NCBI GenBank assembly: GCA_905182995.1
Contig: CAJJDP010000152.1
Coordinates: forward strand, 1 to 64,000
Direction of reading: 5' to 3'
Source of the DNA: Paramecium octaurelia
Taxonomy: Eukaryota; Ciliophora; Oligohymenophorea; Peniculida; Parameciidae
DNA: 64,000 nucleotides
Of this stretch, positions 24,317 to 35,630 are shown one piece after another. The stretch's first letter is position 1; each line of letters starts with the position of its first letter. The notes beneath the pieces were generated by a model that had not been told where the DNA came from, ran no database searches, and worked only from the letters and a program-made list of their open reading frames with translations. Position numbers and translations under genes: made by a program.

Positions 24317-24954
24317 TCATAATGTTTCAATTCTTGCTTCTGACACTTTGGCTTCTTTGCTGTCCCAACCACTGAATAAATAGGCTGCGAATCTGTAATT
24401 TTTGTTGGGAGGCAACTTAAAGTTTATGGACTTATTGTTCTCTCCAGCTTTTCTGATTGAGAAGACATTCCCATTTCTAAGACATTCTATAATTTCCCCT
24501 TTTTACACTTCGATGCCAAAAGATTTCTTATCGAGGGCTTCATCATTGGAGGCAGCAACCACTAAATTATAATTTTGGCAAGATTACGTTTGTCCGAATA
24601 GACAATCCACATTCCATGATTCAATCCATAGTTACAGTTTCCGGAAAAGTCAGTTTCCTTGATAATATCGAAGTCAACAATTCCAATTCCTATGCTCTAC
24701 AAGATAATTATAAATTTAACTGTTTAAATTGTGTCACAACAAATCTTCACTTTTAAGATGTCTTATTCCTTGGCTACTTCGTCCAGAAGAACAAGACCTC
24801 CCTCCTCTTGTTCTTCGACAACAGCTAGATTGCCATGTACTTCAACATATTCGCTTTTGTATGTTGTGCTAAAGTTTCTTGCTTGGGCCAAACTTCCAAT
24901 TTATTAAAACTGTGGATCGCCAATAACTGTGTTGCTTGTCTCGCAATTGCCCAT
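24317..24954 (-). CDS. SPRY-like domain protein, possibly lipid-anchored
   Basis: 203 aa. ATG is the complement of 24952-24954 and the stop that of 24317-24319. A 26-nt intron at 24562-24587 restores the frame (IVYSDK to LVAASNDEALDKK). The chain is beta-rich with the SPRY/B30.2 order: IGIGIVDFDIIKETDF, NYGLNHGMWIVYSDK, SFGIEVQKGEIIECLRNGNV, KLPPNKNYRFAAYLFSGWD. A second intron-like 24-nt segment (no TGA, multiple of three) precedes SIGIGIVD and could be coding or spliced. The N-terminus MGNCETS has Gly2 and Cys4, the dual myristoyl-palmitoyl signature. SPRY domains bind partner peptides; the partner is unknown. Family call is moderate. Confidence 0.65.
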
Positions 24955-25365
24955 TTTTTATTTAATAAATGATTGAAAATATTTTTCCCATTTTTATACA
25001 CTAAATTGTTATTAAAGAATTAATCTTAGAATTCTTTAACAAAATATTAAATTGTTTTCAAAAATTAAAAATTAAGAACCAACAACTAAATTTGTGAGAC
25101 ATTCACATATCTAAAATGCAGACAATGTGGGCGATTTCTTTTTTGGAACCCTAATTATTCGGCAGTTTTTGATGTTTGGAATCTGTATTAAAATACGAAA
25201 TTTGAATTTGAAGTTGAATTGGTGGGGGTGGAATGGCCGAGTCATCTATGACGAATGTTCATTTGATGATAAATATGGATAGTTTTTTTTTATTATATAT
25301 ATGTATGCATTAATAATAAATAATGATGTAATAGTTTATGTCAATATAATTTAAATAATATTTGT
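24955..25365. promoter_or_regulatory. divergent intergenic spacer
   Basis: 411 bp between the SPRY-like gene (-) and the carboxypeptidase (+). AT-rich apart from a GC-richer patch near 25221-25245. No ORF of note. Presumably holds both promoters. Confidence 0.35.
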
Positions 25366-26798
25366 ATGTAGAAAATCATATTCTTAACCTTCATTACTTT
25401 GGGTTTCTCCAGGTTGAGTTTTAAAGAAGGCCCTTACAATTACAGCGATATATTTCAAAGCGAGGGAGCATTTCCTAAGGGAACAAAATGCAAAAAGGTT
25501 GATGCCAAGAAATTGGATCCTCTGTTTGATGATACTCAAGTGATTTATTCCGGATATTTGAGTGTGTACGAGAACAGTAATGCAGCTTTGGGATTTATAT
25601 TTTATGGGAGTGAGAAAGCCAAAACAGAAGGTGAGCTCTAGAATTATCCCACCTTGATTTGGTTGAATGGTGGACCTGGGTCATCTTCCCAATTAGGTAA
25701 TTTTATGGAGTTGGGACCATTGTTGACTTAGAGTGACGGTAGTTTCAAAAAGAACAAATATGCTTGGAATACACAATACAATGTGATTTTCGTTGATCAA
25801 CCCATCGGCACAGGTTTGGCTTATGTTGAGGAGCAATCTGAAGTACCTACAAATTAAAAATAAATTGGATAACAATTCCTGTATGCTTTGAATCAATTCT
25901 TATTCGGAGCAAAGGGTTGTGTGGAACAACAACAAGTGAAGGGATTGGCTTAATCACCTTGGTTTGTGTTTGGCGAGAGCTATGCTGGCAAGTATATATA
26001 TGAGGTTGATTTAGGTATGTTCCGACAATCGCAAAGGCCATATTGGATTACAATGTTGATGCACAGAAGAAGATTCCATTGAAGGGAGTGGGAATCGGAG
26101 ATCCATTTACCGACCCGTATGCTGTGATTGCAGAATACGCCGCTTATTCCTTCAATTTGGGTTTGATTGACATTCAGGAGAGAATGCAAGTGGACTCGAT
26201 ATTGGCCTACGGGTTGACTGAGTTGAATAAGGGGAACACTTTGGCTGCAAGGGACGCTTTCGAGGAGTCTTTGGAGATCATCATCACTCAGAGTGGTGAC
26301 ATGAATGTGTACAATGTTCTTCAGTATGGCAATTACGGGGAGACTGAGAAGTGGGTGGAGGCCTATTTGAATAGAGTGGACATCGTGAATTAGTTCGGAT
26401 TCAGTGAGGATTGGAAATACAAAATCAGTAATGCTGACGATGGTCCAGTGTAGAAGGCTTTGAAATATGACTTCATGTTGAGGGATGTTGTGGCGACAGT
26501 GGAGGAAGTGGTCAAGAAGATCCCATTTTTGATTTACAATGGACAGAATGATCTCATTTGCTCGACTCCAGGTACTTTGAGGTGGGTGTACGATTTGAAA
26601 TACGAGAAGATCGAGGAGTATCGTCAGAAGGACTTTGAGGTGTTGAAGATTACAGGAACGGAGAAGATTGTGGGGTATCAGAAATCGGCTGGGAATTTGG
26701 AGTTGGTGTTGATTAACAATGCTGGACATCTAGTGCCTACTGACTAGCCTGAAGCATCGTTGTAGATGGTCACCACATTTGTTAATAAACATAAATGA
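25366..26798 (+). CDS. serine carboxypeptidase (peptidase S10)
   Basis: 469 aa with one 23-nt intron at 25992-26014. Signal peptide MQKIIFLTFITLGFSRL. Family landmarks in order: LIWLNGGPGSSSQLG (oxyanion region), NVIFVDQPIGTGLAYV, then GESYAGKYVPTIAKAI with nucleophile Ser205, Asp388 in YNGQNDLICS and His447 in NNAGHLVPTDQP. These are the Ser-Asp-His triad of lysosomal/vacuolar carboxypeptidases, which remove C-terminal residues at acid pH. Length is normal for the family (about 450-480). It is followed 64 bp later by the TraB-family gene on the same strand. A 249-aa standard-code ORF on the opposite strand is only a shadow. Confidence 0.93.
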
Positions 26799-26862
26799 AA
26801 ATGAGATTTATATAATAACAATATTGAAGGAGATATTTATTATTATTATTAAAAAATAGAAA

Positions 26863-28218
26863 ATGTTTGGATAGGTGGTGCATAAATTCCAAAGAAACCA
26901 GAATCATCTGCTAAGCAAATACCTCAGGGCTGGAAACAGGTAAATAAATGAAATTGGATGTGTAGATCCAATCCATTCGAGAATACATTGACCATCCTCG
27001 AAGACCCTGCTCATCATAGAAAACTATATCTTATCGGATCAACACATGCCTCCACTATGTTGGCCTACAGAACCTAGAAATTGATCAATGAAGTCAAGCC
27101 TGATAGTGTCTATGTGCAAACCAATCAAGAATGGTGGAATATTGTTAAAAACATCGAGGGAGTCACATCTCAATCCGAATTGAATGTCTACAATGATGTA
27201 TTACGAGGGGCTTATAAATGGGAATTGGAGTCTGGAGTCAGGAATTTCAGAAACACAGTCTTCTGGGCAAGACTCTACTCATGGTTGGGTTTAATGTAAT
27301 TTTTGAAAGGTAAATAATATCTATTGATATTTAATTTTAGCATTCAACAGTGATTTCCATCCATTCATCCCAGGCCTGGAAGTCAAGTATGCCATCGAAT
27401 AGGCTCGAGCTCAAGGTGCCAATGTCGTCTTCGGTGGTTTGGCAATCACCAACGATGACCTACTGTCATTGAAAGTACTCGTCCCCTTATATAGATGTCC
27501 TCTAGACTGAACCAAGATTTGATCCTCTCAGTGTTTCTTTGAACTTCCTCAAACTCCTCAGTCAAATCAGATGGAGAAGAGAGAGATAGGACTTGGCCTT
27601 TCAATTGGCAGTCCTTGGCGGTGAGCAATTCGCTGAGTCAGTCGATAAATTCAGAGCCTCTTGGTTTGTGAAGTTGTTCGAGAAGTTGAGTCCTCATTAG
27701 AAGAAGATCTTGGTGGACAGAAAGGACATTGAGATCTTTGAAACTCTTTATAAGCATACTCCAGGAAAAACCATCGTGGCAGTTGTTAATCAGTGGCACA
27801 CAATGGGAATTGAGGCTCATTGGAGACACACTACTAAGACTTAGATCAACACTGAACCCATCAATCCCATTGGAGATTTGGATTTGGAAGCCCTCAACGA
27901 GGATTTGGTGGTCAATGACTTCTTGAGACAATTCACCTCGAGACTTACTAAAAGTGAGCCAGCTTCCACCAGGGCCTATATCACTCAGTATTACAAGGAC
28001 GTGTTCGAATATGAAAGATGTAAGAATGCAGTTGTTGATTGTTTTTTATAGTCAGACATGTTGAATTTGACGGTCATAGCGATCCTCATTAATTCCATGG
28101 AGGCAGTCCATTTGAGGGAGGTTATCAACACCATCATCCACAATTACCTGCTGATGTCAGAAAGTAAATCGAAGAAAATTGGAAGAAATAATACGCCCAT
28201 CATCACGAACACCATTGA
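26863..28218 (+). CDS. TraB-family protein with His-rich tail
   Basis: 411 aa in five exons; introns at 26940-26965, 27310-27340, 27475-27505 and 28020-28051 leave an exact multiple of three. The N-terminal core LYLIGSTHASTMLAYRTQKL followed by KPDSVYVQTNQEWW matches the TraB/PrgY pattern (hydrophobic strand, G-x-x-H, then a second strand with an acidic or polar residue); a later VNQWHTMGIEAHW gives further His residues. The C-terminus is unusual, GGYQHHHPQ then YAHHHEHH. TraB/Tiki relatives include metalloproteases and mitochondrial-surface proteins. Metal binding here is inferred from the His content. No clear signal or membrane segment. Confidence 0.7.
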
Positions 28219-28360
28219 AATATTATTCATAAATAAAATAAAAACAATATTTTGGTTATGAAGGGAGCAAATTTTTGGGCTCAGTTTATATTTCAATTTA
28301 GCAAGTTTCAGCTATTGAAAAACGGAATAAATTGTTCGTTTTTGTGTAATATTTAATTAA

Positions 28361-29469
28361 ATGAAAACCATTTTTGTTTTGGTCGTAGTGATTGCTCTTG
28401 CAACCAGTTTGAAATCCACTTTCAGACAAACACCCTAAAAATTGTAAGCAGAATTACAAAAATCAAATTATGGAAAGGCTCTCTTGCATTTGCTTGAATT
28501 ACATTCAATGGCTGGAGGAGCTGTAAGTGAGTTGGTTGATGCCATTGAGGAATTGGACAACGATTTGATTGATGGACTCCAATTATTGGAATTCAATTTC
28601 CAACAAAGAACAAATCAACACAATGCTTTGGTCGTCTAATTGAATCAACAAATGAATGATGCCCAAATTGATATCAGCAGATCAGAAGATGTCATTGAAA
28701 ATCTATTGCTCCCAAGAAGAGAATAATTGGAAAACAGAATCGCAAATCTCGAGGAAAACCAAGAAATAAACAGAAAAAATTACGACGAAGAGGTCTTGAT
28801 CAGAGAATAAGACCACGAAGCATTCGAAGCTCAGATTGCTGAATTAACTGATGCAACAGCTGCAGTTGACGATGCCCTTGCACTCTTACAAACTTTGAGC
28901 AATCCCTCATTGGCTTAAGTCAAGAAATTCTAAAACTCACTCAAGAAAATCGAACAAAGCATCAAACCAAGATCAAAAATGGCTCCATTTTTGAAGGCTC
29001 TACTTACATTGGCATCCAATCAAAACTTCTCAGATCAAGGAATCATTTCTTAAATCGTTGATGCTTTGAATGAATTCAGAAATGCCATCGTCGATAGCAT
29101 CAATGACCAAACACTCGCTGAAGCCAATGCAGTTGAAGAATATGAAGAGAGACTAGCCTAATTAGATCATGAACATATCGAATTCCAAAGATAAATCAAT
29201 GCTGTCAACGTTGATTTGACTGCCACCAACAGTAAGTCATTATCTCTACTATTTCCATAGACAAGATTGATGATGTCACTGAGTTCCTTAACCAAAGAGT
29301 AGCTGATTTGAAACAATACTCAGCCGAATTGCAATTGGAAAACGACAACTATGCTGATGAAACTCAAATCTACAACGATACCAAGAACGAGTTCATTAGA
29401 GAACAATAAATCACTGAGTAAGCTTTGGCTTTGGTCCAATCAGTCGATTTCAGCCATATTCAAGTTTGA
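28361..29469 (+). CDS. trichocyst matrix protein
   Basis: 359 aa with one 29-nt intron at 29232-29260. Signal peptide MKTIFVLVVVIALATSLKS, then a Gln/Glu/Asn-rich, Ala-rich chain that is nearly all coiled coil, in two halves: HLLELHSMAGGAVSELVDA...DNDLIDGLQ, and later a second similar half (ALLTLASNQNFSDQGI...VDALNEFRNAIVDSIND). This two-domain layout is that of Paramecium trichocyst matrix polypeptides (tmp/T1-T4 families), precursors cut into two chains that crystallise in the dart-like secretory granule and expand on exocytosis with calcium. Length is typical (about 350-380). The processing site between the halves is not identified. Confidence 0.88.
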
Positions 29470-30084
29470 GTATTAATAATAATCGACCCACATAAAAATT
29501 AATCATTTAATTTTTTATTTATCAAGAATTGATCTAATCATTGAGTGATTCAATCTATAAGCAATCCTATCCTCCAAAAAATCTAAGGAAATATTAATAC
29601 TCTCTTAGTTCTGTGGTGTTATTAGATTCTTTGAGTTCAAGTCTTACAGAATTCACTAATAAAATTATACTAAGAATATGGACAGGAAGTCGTAGAGTTT
29701 GTATCAATTTTCCTTGATAATTACTTAGTAAGTATCAATTAGAATTAACAATATTACATCATGCTAATAGAATTTTGGCAGATGTGAAGATTAAATGCAT
29801 TTCAATATAATACAAGATCATAGTGACTTTAAGTAAAAACATAAATTAAAGCTAGAACTGTTGCCTCATTAAGTTAAAAAGTACATTTATTAGAAAGAAC
29901 TCTTAGAAATTTATGATTTAGAAGGTACAATATATTAAAAACCCTAAGAAAAGTACAATTATAGAGAACTCCAAAATTGAAAGTGCTCAGCTAACTTATC
30001 AATTACTAGAAGTAATCGATATTAATTCCCTCTGTAAATAATTAATGATATTAATTAATTGTAAAATAGTTACAAAATCATATA
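29470..30084 (+). pseudogene. gene remnants between trichocyst and transporter genes
   Basis: No complete gene. On + there are coding-like pieces in more than one frame: SLSDSIYKQSYPPKNLRKYQ near 29543-29610 and, in another frame, DHSDFKQKHKLKLELLPHQV followed by KKYIYQKELLEIYDLE near 29820-29925. A Cys/His cluster just before the second (RCEDQMHF) is faintly B-box-like. One or two short introns may exist, but I could not make a continuous protein. Could be an unresolved small gene instead of a remnant. Confidence 0.3.
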
Positions 30085-32067
30085 TCATTAACCCAATAGT
30101 TTAAAATGTTGTCTATGTTTTTTATAGAAATTATTCATGTATTCATTGTATCTCATTTCATCAATCATACCTTCATTCAATCCTGTCAACAGCACTTCTC
30201 TTTATGAACCTATAAGTTATGATGAATGAATACTGATAAGTGCTTAGATCATCAAACTTAATTTATCGATTGCCTCATCATCAAAAACACTAACATATCG
30301 AAAACTAAGCACAATATAATCTCTTTCTGGCAGTTATTTGATTTATGCAATGTGATTCTAATAATAATAATGACAATGACAACATACTTTGACATTGATG
30401 TAATTGATGGCTCCATTGAAACGATAGATAGCAAAAGATCCTCTGAATTAATTGGTGTCAGGGAAATCATCTTCAACGCCTAAGGTGTCATCTCTCAATT
30501 GCATATCTGTTCCATCCTGTTGCCTGACACAGCTGCGTTTAATCAATGAGTTTTTCTTGATAAATAGAATTGGAATACATACTTGCACTTCATCAGAGCT
30601 GACGATGACTTCAGAAGCGGCTGCACTCATTTTTTCAGCAAACTACAACATAGCATACATGCTTCCTATCATAGTGCTTTCAATAGCTCCATAATATACA
30701 CAAATGATCGATATTGTAATTTGTTTAACTAGAATTAATCTTCTTTTGGTTCTCCAGAGCATTTCCAAATAGGGCCAAGTGGGACACATGTAGGCTGAAT
30801 ACAATAAGATGCCACTCACGAAATACAGTGGAATTTAGAGAAAGTATCTACTGAATAGTCCATAGAACAGAATGACAGAGAGTCCATTCAGAATAGATGA
30901 CCACCTGTTCATATTCCTGACTCTGATGTTCAGGATGATCAATCTGATTGATGCACAACAAGGGATACTATTGAAGATGCCTGCACAGATGTTGGTTAGA
31001 GACACACATAGAATCTCTTTGTCGTGATCGCATTTGACTCCCGTGAAGTATTCAGCCCCTTTTGCACACAACAAATTCTGGATGGTGATGTAGAATGTCA
31101 TTTTAATGGCATACACAAACAGGAATATGAGTGTCCACATGTCTGGCTAGAAATGAGGACCGCCACTTTCAATGAAGGACAATCTCAGACTCACATCTCC
31201 GTAAACGTTCTTTAAACACTTTTCTGTTGGGAAGAGTATGCCCACCATCAGACCAGTTAAACATACTAATACTATCAAAGGCAAGTCCTTGTTGATCTTC
31301 CAACCGAAGTAGAGTAGAAGGAATATGAAGATCGATGCTCCGAAATAATATAGATCTCCTCTTCTAAAGAATTCTACGTTTATGTGGTGTAATTTACCTT
31401 GATACATTTCAAATCGATCATGATACACTTGGAATCCTCTGTTGGAATGCATATCACTTAAGCCAAAGGCATAATCGATGTAGCCATTTGCAATTAGAAA
31501 GAGCAATCCCAGATAGTAGCCTTCGATTACGTAATTCGGCATGAAATCTATGAGATGATGCCACTTCATATGACTCAGGATGTAGATTTGCAATCCAATC
31601 ATTATGGTTACCCAGGGAACTGCTTCATATCCATATTTTTATACTATTTAATAATTGAATCCGGCGGCCACCCAGGTAGGTGCATAGATCGAATGATTGC
31701 CTTTGGGAATAAGGATGATTATGATACTTCCGCTAAAGAACCCGTTGATCAGTCCTCCAATCAATGCGGAGGTGTAGGCAGCGGAGGGATTGCCTCCAGT
31801 GTTGTTGCCCGCATTCAAAATGAATGGCATATTCATCATTGCCTAGGTCATGCCGCTCTTCCAGTTCTCTCTGATGAAGAAGAGGGCTGTATTAACATTA
31901 TGAACAGACAGATGGCTGATTCTGGAGAATGCATTTTTTATGGACAATTTGGTTTGATTGATCGATCCCTTGACCAAACTATCGTGTGGATTGGAGAGTT
32001 TCTATTCGTTTCCATCCAAAGCTGCCATTTCCTACTCCATTAAGGGAATCTTGTGATCTGCATTCAT
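30085..32067 (-). CDS. SulP/SLC26 anion transporter with STAS domain
   Basis: 650 aa; ATG is the complement of 32065-32067, stop that of 30085-30087, one 30-nt intron at 30358-30387. About ten hydrophobic segments, starting with SAAYTSALIGGLINGFFSGS and including YYFGASIFIFLLLYFGW. The segment EILCVSLTNICAGIFNSIPC matches the conserved SulP stretch (E-x-x-x-G-x-x-N-x-x-G-x-x-x-x-x-P). After the membrane part a cytosolic STAS domain follows (GSFAIYRFNGAINYINVK ... YIVLSFRYVSVFDDEAIDKL). Such proteins move sulfate, bicarbonate, oxalate or similar anions, or act as motors or sensors; the substrate cannot be told. The intron is a multiple of three with no in-frame TGA. Confidence 0.82.
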
Positions 32068-32152
32068 ATATTATAAATTAATAATCGGATCAATCGCATT
32101 ATGCTATATTTAACAATAATAATTTAATTTAAATTATACATTATATACATTA
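32068..32152. promoter_or_regulatory. 85-bp bidirectional promoter region
   Basis: Only 85 bp separate the start codons of the SulP gene (-) and the prominin-like gene (+). The segment is AT-rich. Both promoters and both 5' untranslated regions must fit here or overlap the coding sequence. Confidence 0.5.
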
Positions 32153-34648
32153 ATGCGACGACCTTATCCAATTATTGTTGTTCTCCTATTGAGCTCGGCA
32201 TTATCCGAAGATACCGGCGATGGTGACATTCTCGAATTCACAGCCACTCGACATCACTTATGCTAAGACATTCAGAATTGTAAAAACCGATCATCATCAT
32301 CATCTAGTTGATATCACAACCTCGGAACGATAGTCAGTCTTAGATTCCATCTATTCAGATCGAAAGGAAGAACTCTCAAGTCAAGTAGAAAAATGGATTA
32401 ATAACAGCTACGTAATATCTTCCGATGAATATTTCATCGATCTCCAATATTACACTCTTCCCTGGTTGATCCTTGCTATTGCAACTATATGTTTATCAAT
32501 CCTATACCTTTGGATAACCATCTTGCCAAGGTAAAATGGTTGACGTATCTCATAGTTCGTTGATCAAATGGCTAAAGTCACATGGAGAGGACGAATTCAT
32601 TCTGAATGCCAAACGATTCCATAAATTTGGGATTGCAAGTATTGTTGTACTGAATTTAATCCTCATCATAGTGTCCATCATCGCATTAGTAATCATCATT
32701 CAAATTTGTAGGCGTACTCAAGCAAAGCACTCGATGGATTGGATTACTCAAGTTGCTATATGGCTTCATCCTTCGACGATTTGCTAGGACGGTAGGATGA
32801 AGTCTTCACTGGATACAGTATTTTGTAGGCTGATTTGAATTCATTGTCAAATACCTTCGCTGATTTTCAAACTGAATTGAAAAAACTATATCAAAGTCGA
32901 GTGTCCCTCACTCTGCAATCGCAATAGCTAGATGTCATAGAATTTAACGATCAGTACATTTCGATATCATCATAGACTGAAGAGAAACGAGCCCAATTCC
33001 CCTCTTCCTATTTTGATATCCTCGAATGGAACCAATACAGTAGCGGCTAAGGAATCCTATTTCTCGAAAATGAAAATCGTATCCTTTTTGAATTATCCAC
33101 ATAGATCGATTATGTGTTATCCACAAAGGAAGATGACGAATACCTCACCTATCTTAAATACTACGATCTAATCAAGGAGGAGGAAAACAGAATGCAATTG
33201 GCAAGCCAAGTGGACGAGGTCAAGGAATATTATGGCAATATCTTTTAGAGATTTGGGTCCTTGGAGAATTCCTCACTAGCTCTCAGGGATTCCAAACTCG
33301 CACTTCTATTCAATAAAGCCTAATAATAGCTATAATCCATCGATAACTCACTGCTCAACTATGCTACTCTATTCACTGATTTCCATCAAACTCTAGGTGA
33401 TGATATTAATAAATACGTTGATTCGATTATTGGCTTATTAATAGTGTTAATCATATTCACTTTCATTCAAATCATTTTATGGTTGGGTCATTTGATTAAC
33501 AAAAATCTCAAGATTAAAAGGGTCATCGATATCCTTTGGTTTCTGTGCAATCTCATACTGATTGGAATTTTAATTGTTAATATCTTCTTGCAATCCAACT
33601 CCTATTTATCCAAGGAATTATGCATCTACTTTGATGGCATCATAAACAATGTAGAATTCTACTAAAACCAGAAGATCATTCAATTTTCAGAAGCCAAAAC
33701 CGCACTGCATTCTTGTCTGTATGGCGATGGAAACATCTACAATCAATTAAACCTCAATTCCAGGTTCAAGGATATCAGGACCTACATTAATAGCGAAAAT
33801 GGACTCCTTTAAGAAATACAGCGACTAAACTCAAATCAAGCCCTCTATCTCCAGAAACTGAACAATAACTCCCTGACCATCACTTCAATCCTAGATGGCA
33901 CCTTCATTGATCTAAACCAAAACGAGAGAGATGGCTTGAATAAGATTATTCAGGATTTTAACTCCTACAAAGATAAGGAGAATTGTGCTGAACTCCAATC
34001 CTCATTATGTACTGATGGATCCTACCCAAAAAGGAATGGAAATTTCAACGATTCTCAAATGTGTTGGCATCCCTCATATCTGATCACAAAATACACTTCA
34101 TCCTGTTTGGATCAGTAGGATCTGTTCTAAAAATTAAAATTGCACTTCCAATCTCAAGCTCAAGGCTGGATTAGAACCTAATTGTTGGAATCTTAATTTG
34201 TATCTCAAAACTTAGATTTAAACTTAAAACTAAATCAATACATCAAAAATCACACCACTTTTATTGAGTTGCAACAAAAGACACTGTCCAATCTATACAG
34301 TTTGCTTAAGGGTGCTAATTGCACATTCATGAAGGTAATTGTATTGTCACTTCAATGTAGGATGACTTGAATAAGATGTTGGATGGCATGTGTGTAGTCT
34401 ACTCGTACTATCTTAATAAAATGTCGGTCTTAACTATAGTTATCGCCTCCTTGCTATTCCTTTCAGTTTTATTTAATTGTCTCACTTCAATCAAGATTTC
34501 ACAGATGGAAACGTACGAAGAATATGCATCCACCAAGGTGATCAACTTTGCTGGATCCAGTATGTTCAGAGCATCAATCGAAATTAATTAAATAATGTAA
34601 AATGAAAGCCCAATGCACATCACTAGCACATAATTGGAATTCAAATGA
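32153..34648 (+). CDS. prominin-like five-pass membrane protein
   Basis: 798 aa in five exons; introns 32280-32307, 32531-32555, 32708-32727 and 34335-34360 sum to 99 nt and leave a multiple of three. Signal peptide (MRRPYPIIVVLLLSSALS), short ectodomain, then membrane spans near residues 93-117, 141-170, 399-424, 434-458 and 724-748. The two short cytosolic loops and two large outer loops (about 230 and 265 residues, helical, the second with several Cys) reproduce the prominin topology. Prominins sit in curved membranes such as microvilli and cilia and bind cholesterol. Sequence identity is not obvious by eye, so the assignment rests on topology. The last 8 bases overlap the end of the convergent gene. 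Confidence 0.6.
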
Positions 34649-35560
34649 AACAATTCACAACTTAAAATTATTCTGTATTTTATCCTAAATTTTATTCAAG
34701 CCTCAAAATTTGTCTCTCAATCTCCTGGTTCTCTTCCTGTATTCTCTTGCTGTCACTCAATAACTTTACGAACTAATATGCCATACTAAATCAAATACAT
34801 GTTGGGTTGTTCTTTATTGCAATTGATCCTTCAAATGCTAATTCTTCTCCAAAAACTCGTTTATTCTTTGATTGAAAATATCATGGTTTTATGATTGATC
34901 ATAAGAAACATGATTAATCATTTATATGCTCGCATGTTGCAGGTTATCATTCGGCAACATCTATTGTATTTTTGCCTAAGCTTTTCTGAATTTCTCAATG
35001 GATTTCTCGTACTCCTTGATCTACTAAAGATATTCTAATTTCTTTATGTGATACGGCAAATCCTTTTGAGTGGGTTGACAATACTTTTCCTTCAGTTACC
35101 TCTCCTTCTTAAGAAAAGCAGTCATCATAGCCTGCATCTTTTCACAGTAAAAAATTAGTTCTTTATACTACGAATAGTGTTCCTTGAATTTCACGATTTC
35201 TTCATTAAAATACTGCTCGTATAAAGCCAGATAAATCTCATTTTGATCACAATCAGGAACCACAAGGTCTTGGATGACTAATGGATAATCGGGCAATTTC
35301 TCCCACGATTCCTTTGGTTCGTAGATGTGTTGATTTGGTTCTTGTATTATTTTCTATGGATCGTTTCCTTGAGGTACTTCCTAAATTTACATTTATCTTA
35401 CTGTGTTTGAATTCTCATTTGGCAACTCTATTGAAATCTGCGGTATAACTTGTACTGTATTTTGTGAGTCTGGCAATTCTATTTTCGGTTATTTCTATTG
35501 CTTTTCCTGCTATTACTGCTTGATTCGATTAACATTGTTTGGATCGAAGTGAAATCTCAT
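34641..35560 (-). CDS. coiled-coil protein of unknown function (297 aa)
   Basis: ATG complement 35558-35560, stop complement 34641-34643, one 26-nt intron at 34773-34798; lengths agree. The N-terminal third is Gln/Pro/Asn-rich low complexity (RIKQQQQEKQQKQPKIELPD). It is followed by a short ordered part (DYPLVIQDLVVPDCDQNEIY) and long coiled coil (EEIVKFKEHYSQYKELIFYC ... SKRIQEENQEIERQILRLEQ). No membrane segment. The stop codon lies inside the 3' end of the convergent prominin-like gene. Function unknown; cytoskeletal or scaffold roles would fit. Confidence 0.75.
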
Positions 35561-35630
35561 CCCTTTTAAATTTATTAATTTATAATTGCAGTATTAACGA
35601 ATATATATTGAAGTATTAATTATATAATTT

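Noticed and set aside
25221-25245. Possible tRNA fragment (TGGCCGAG motif in a GC-rich patch)
   Set aside because: No acceptor stem or T-loop pairing could be drawn around it.
25980-26729. 249-aa minus-strand ORF in the standard code
   Set aside because: It is the antisense shadow of the serine carboxypeptidase, whose triad and splice structure are clear; GC-richer coding DNA makes such shadows long.
31555-32043. 162-aa plus-strand ORF opposite the transporter gene
   Set aside because: Composition is mixed and motif-free, while the minus strand carries a coherent SulP membrane protein.
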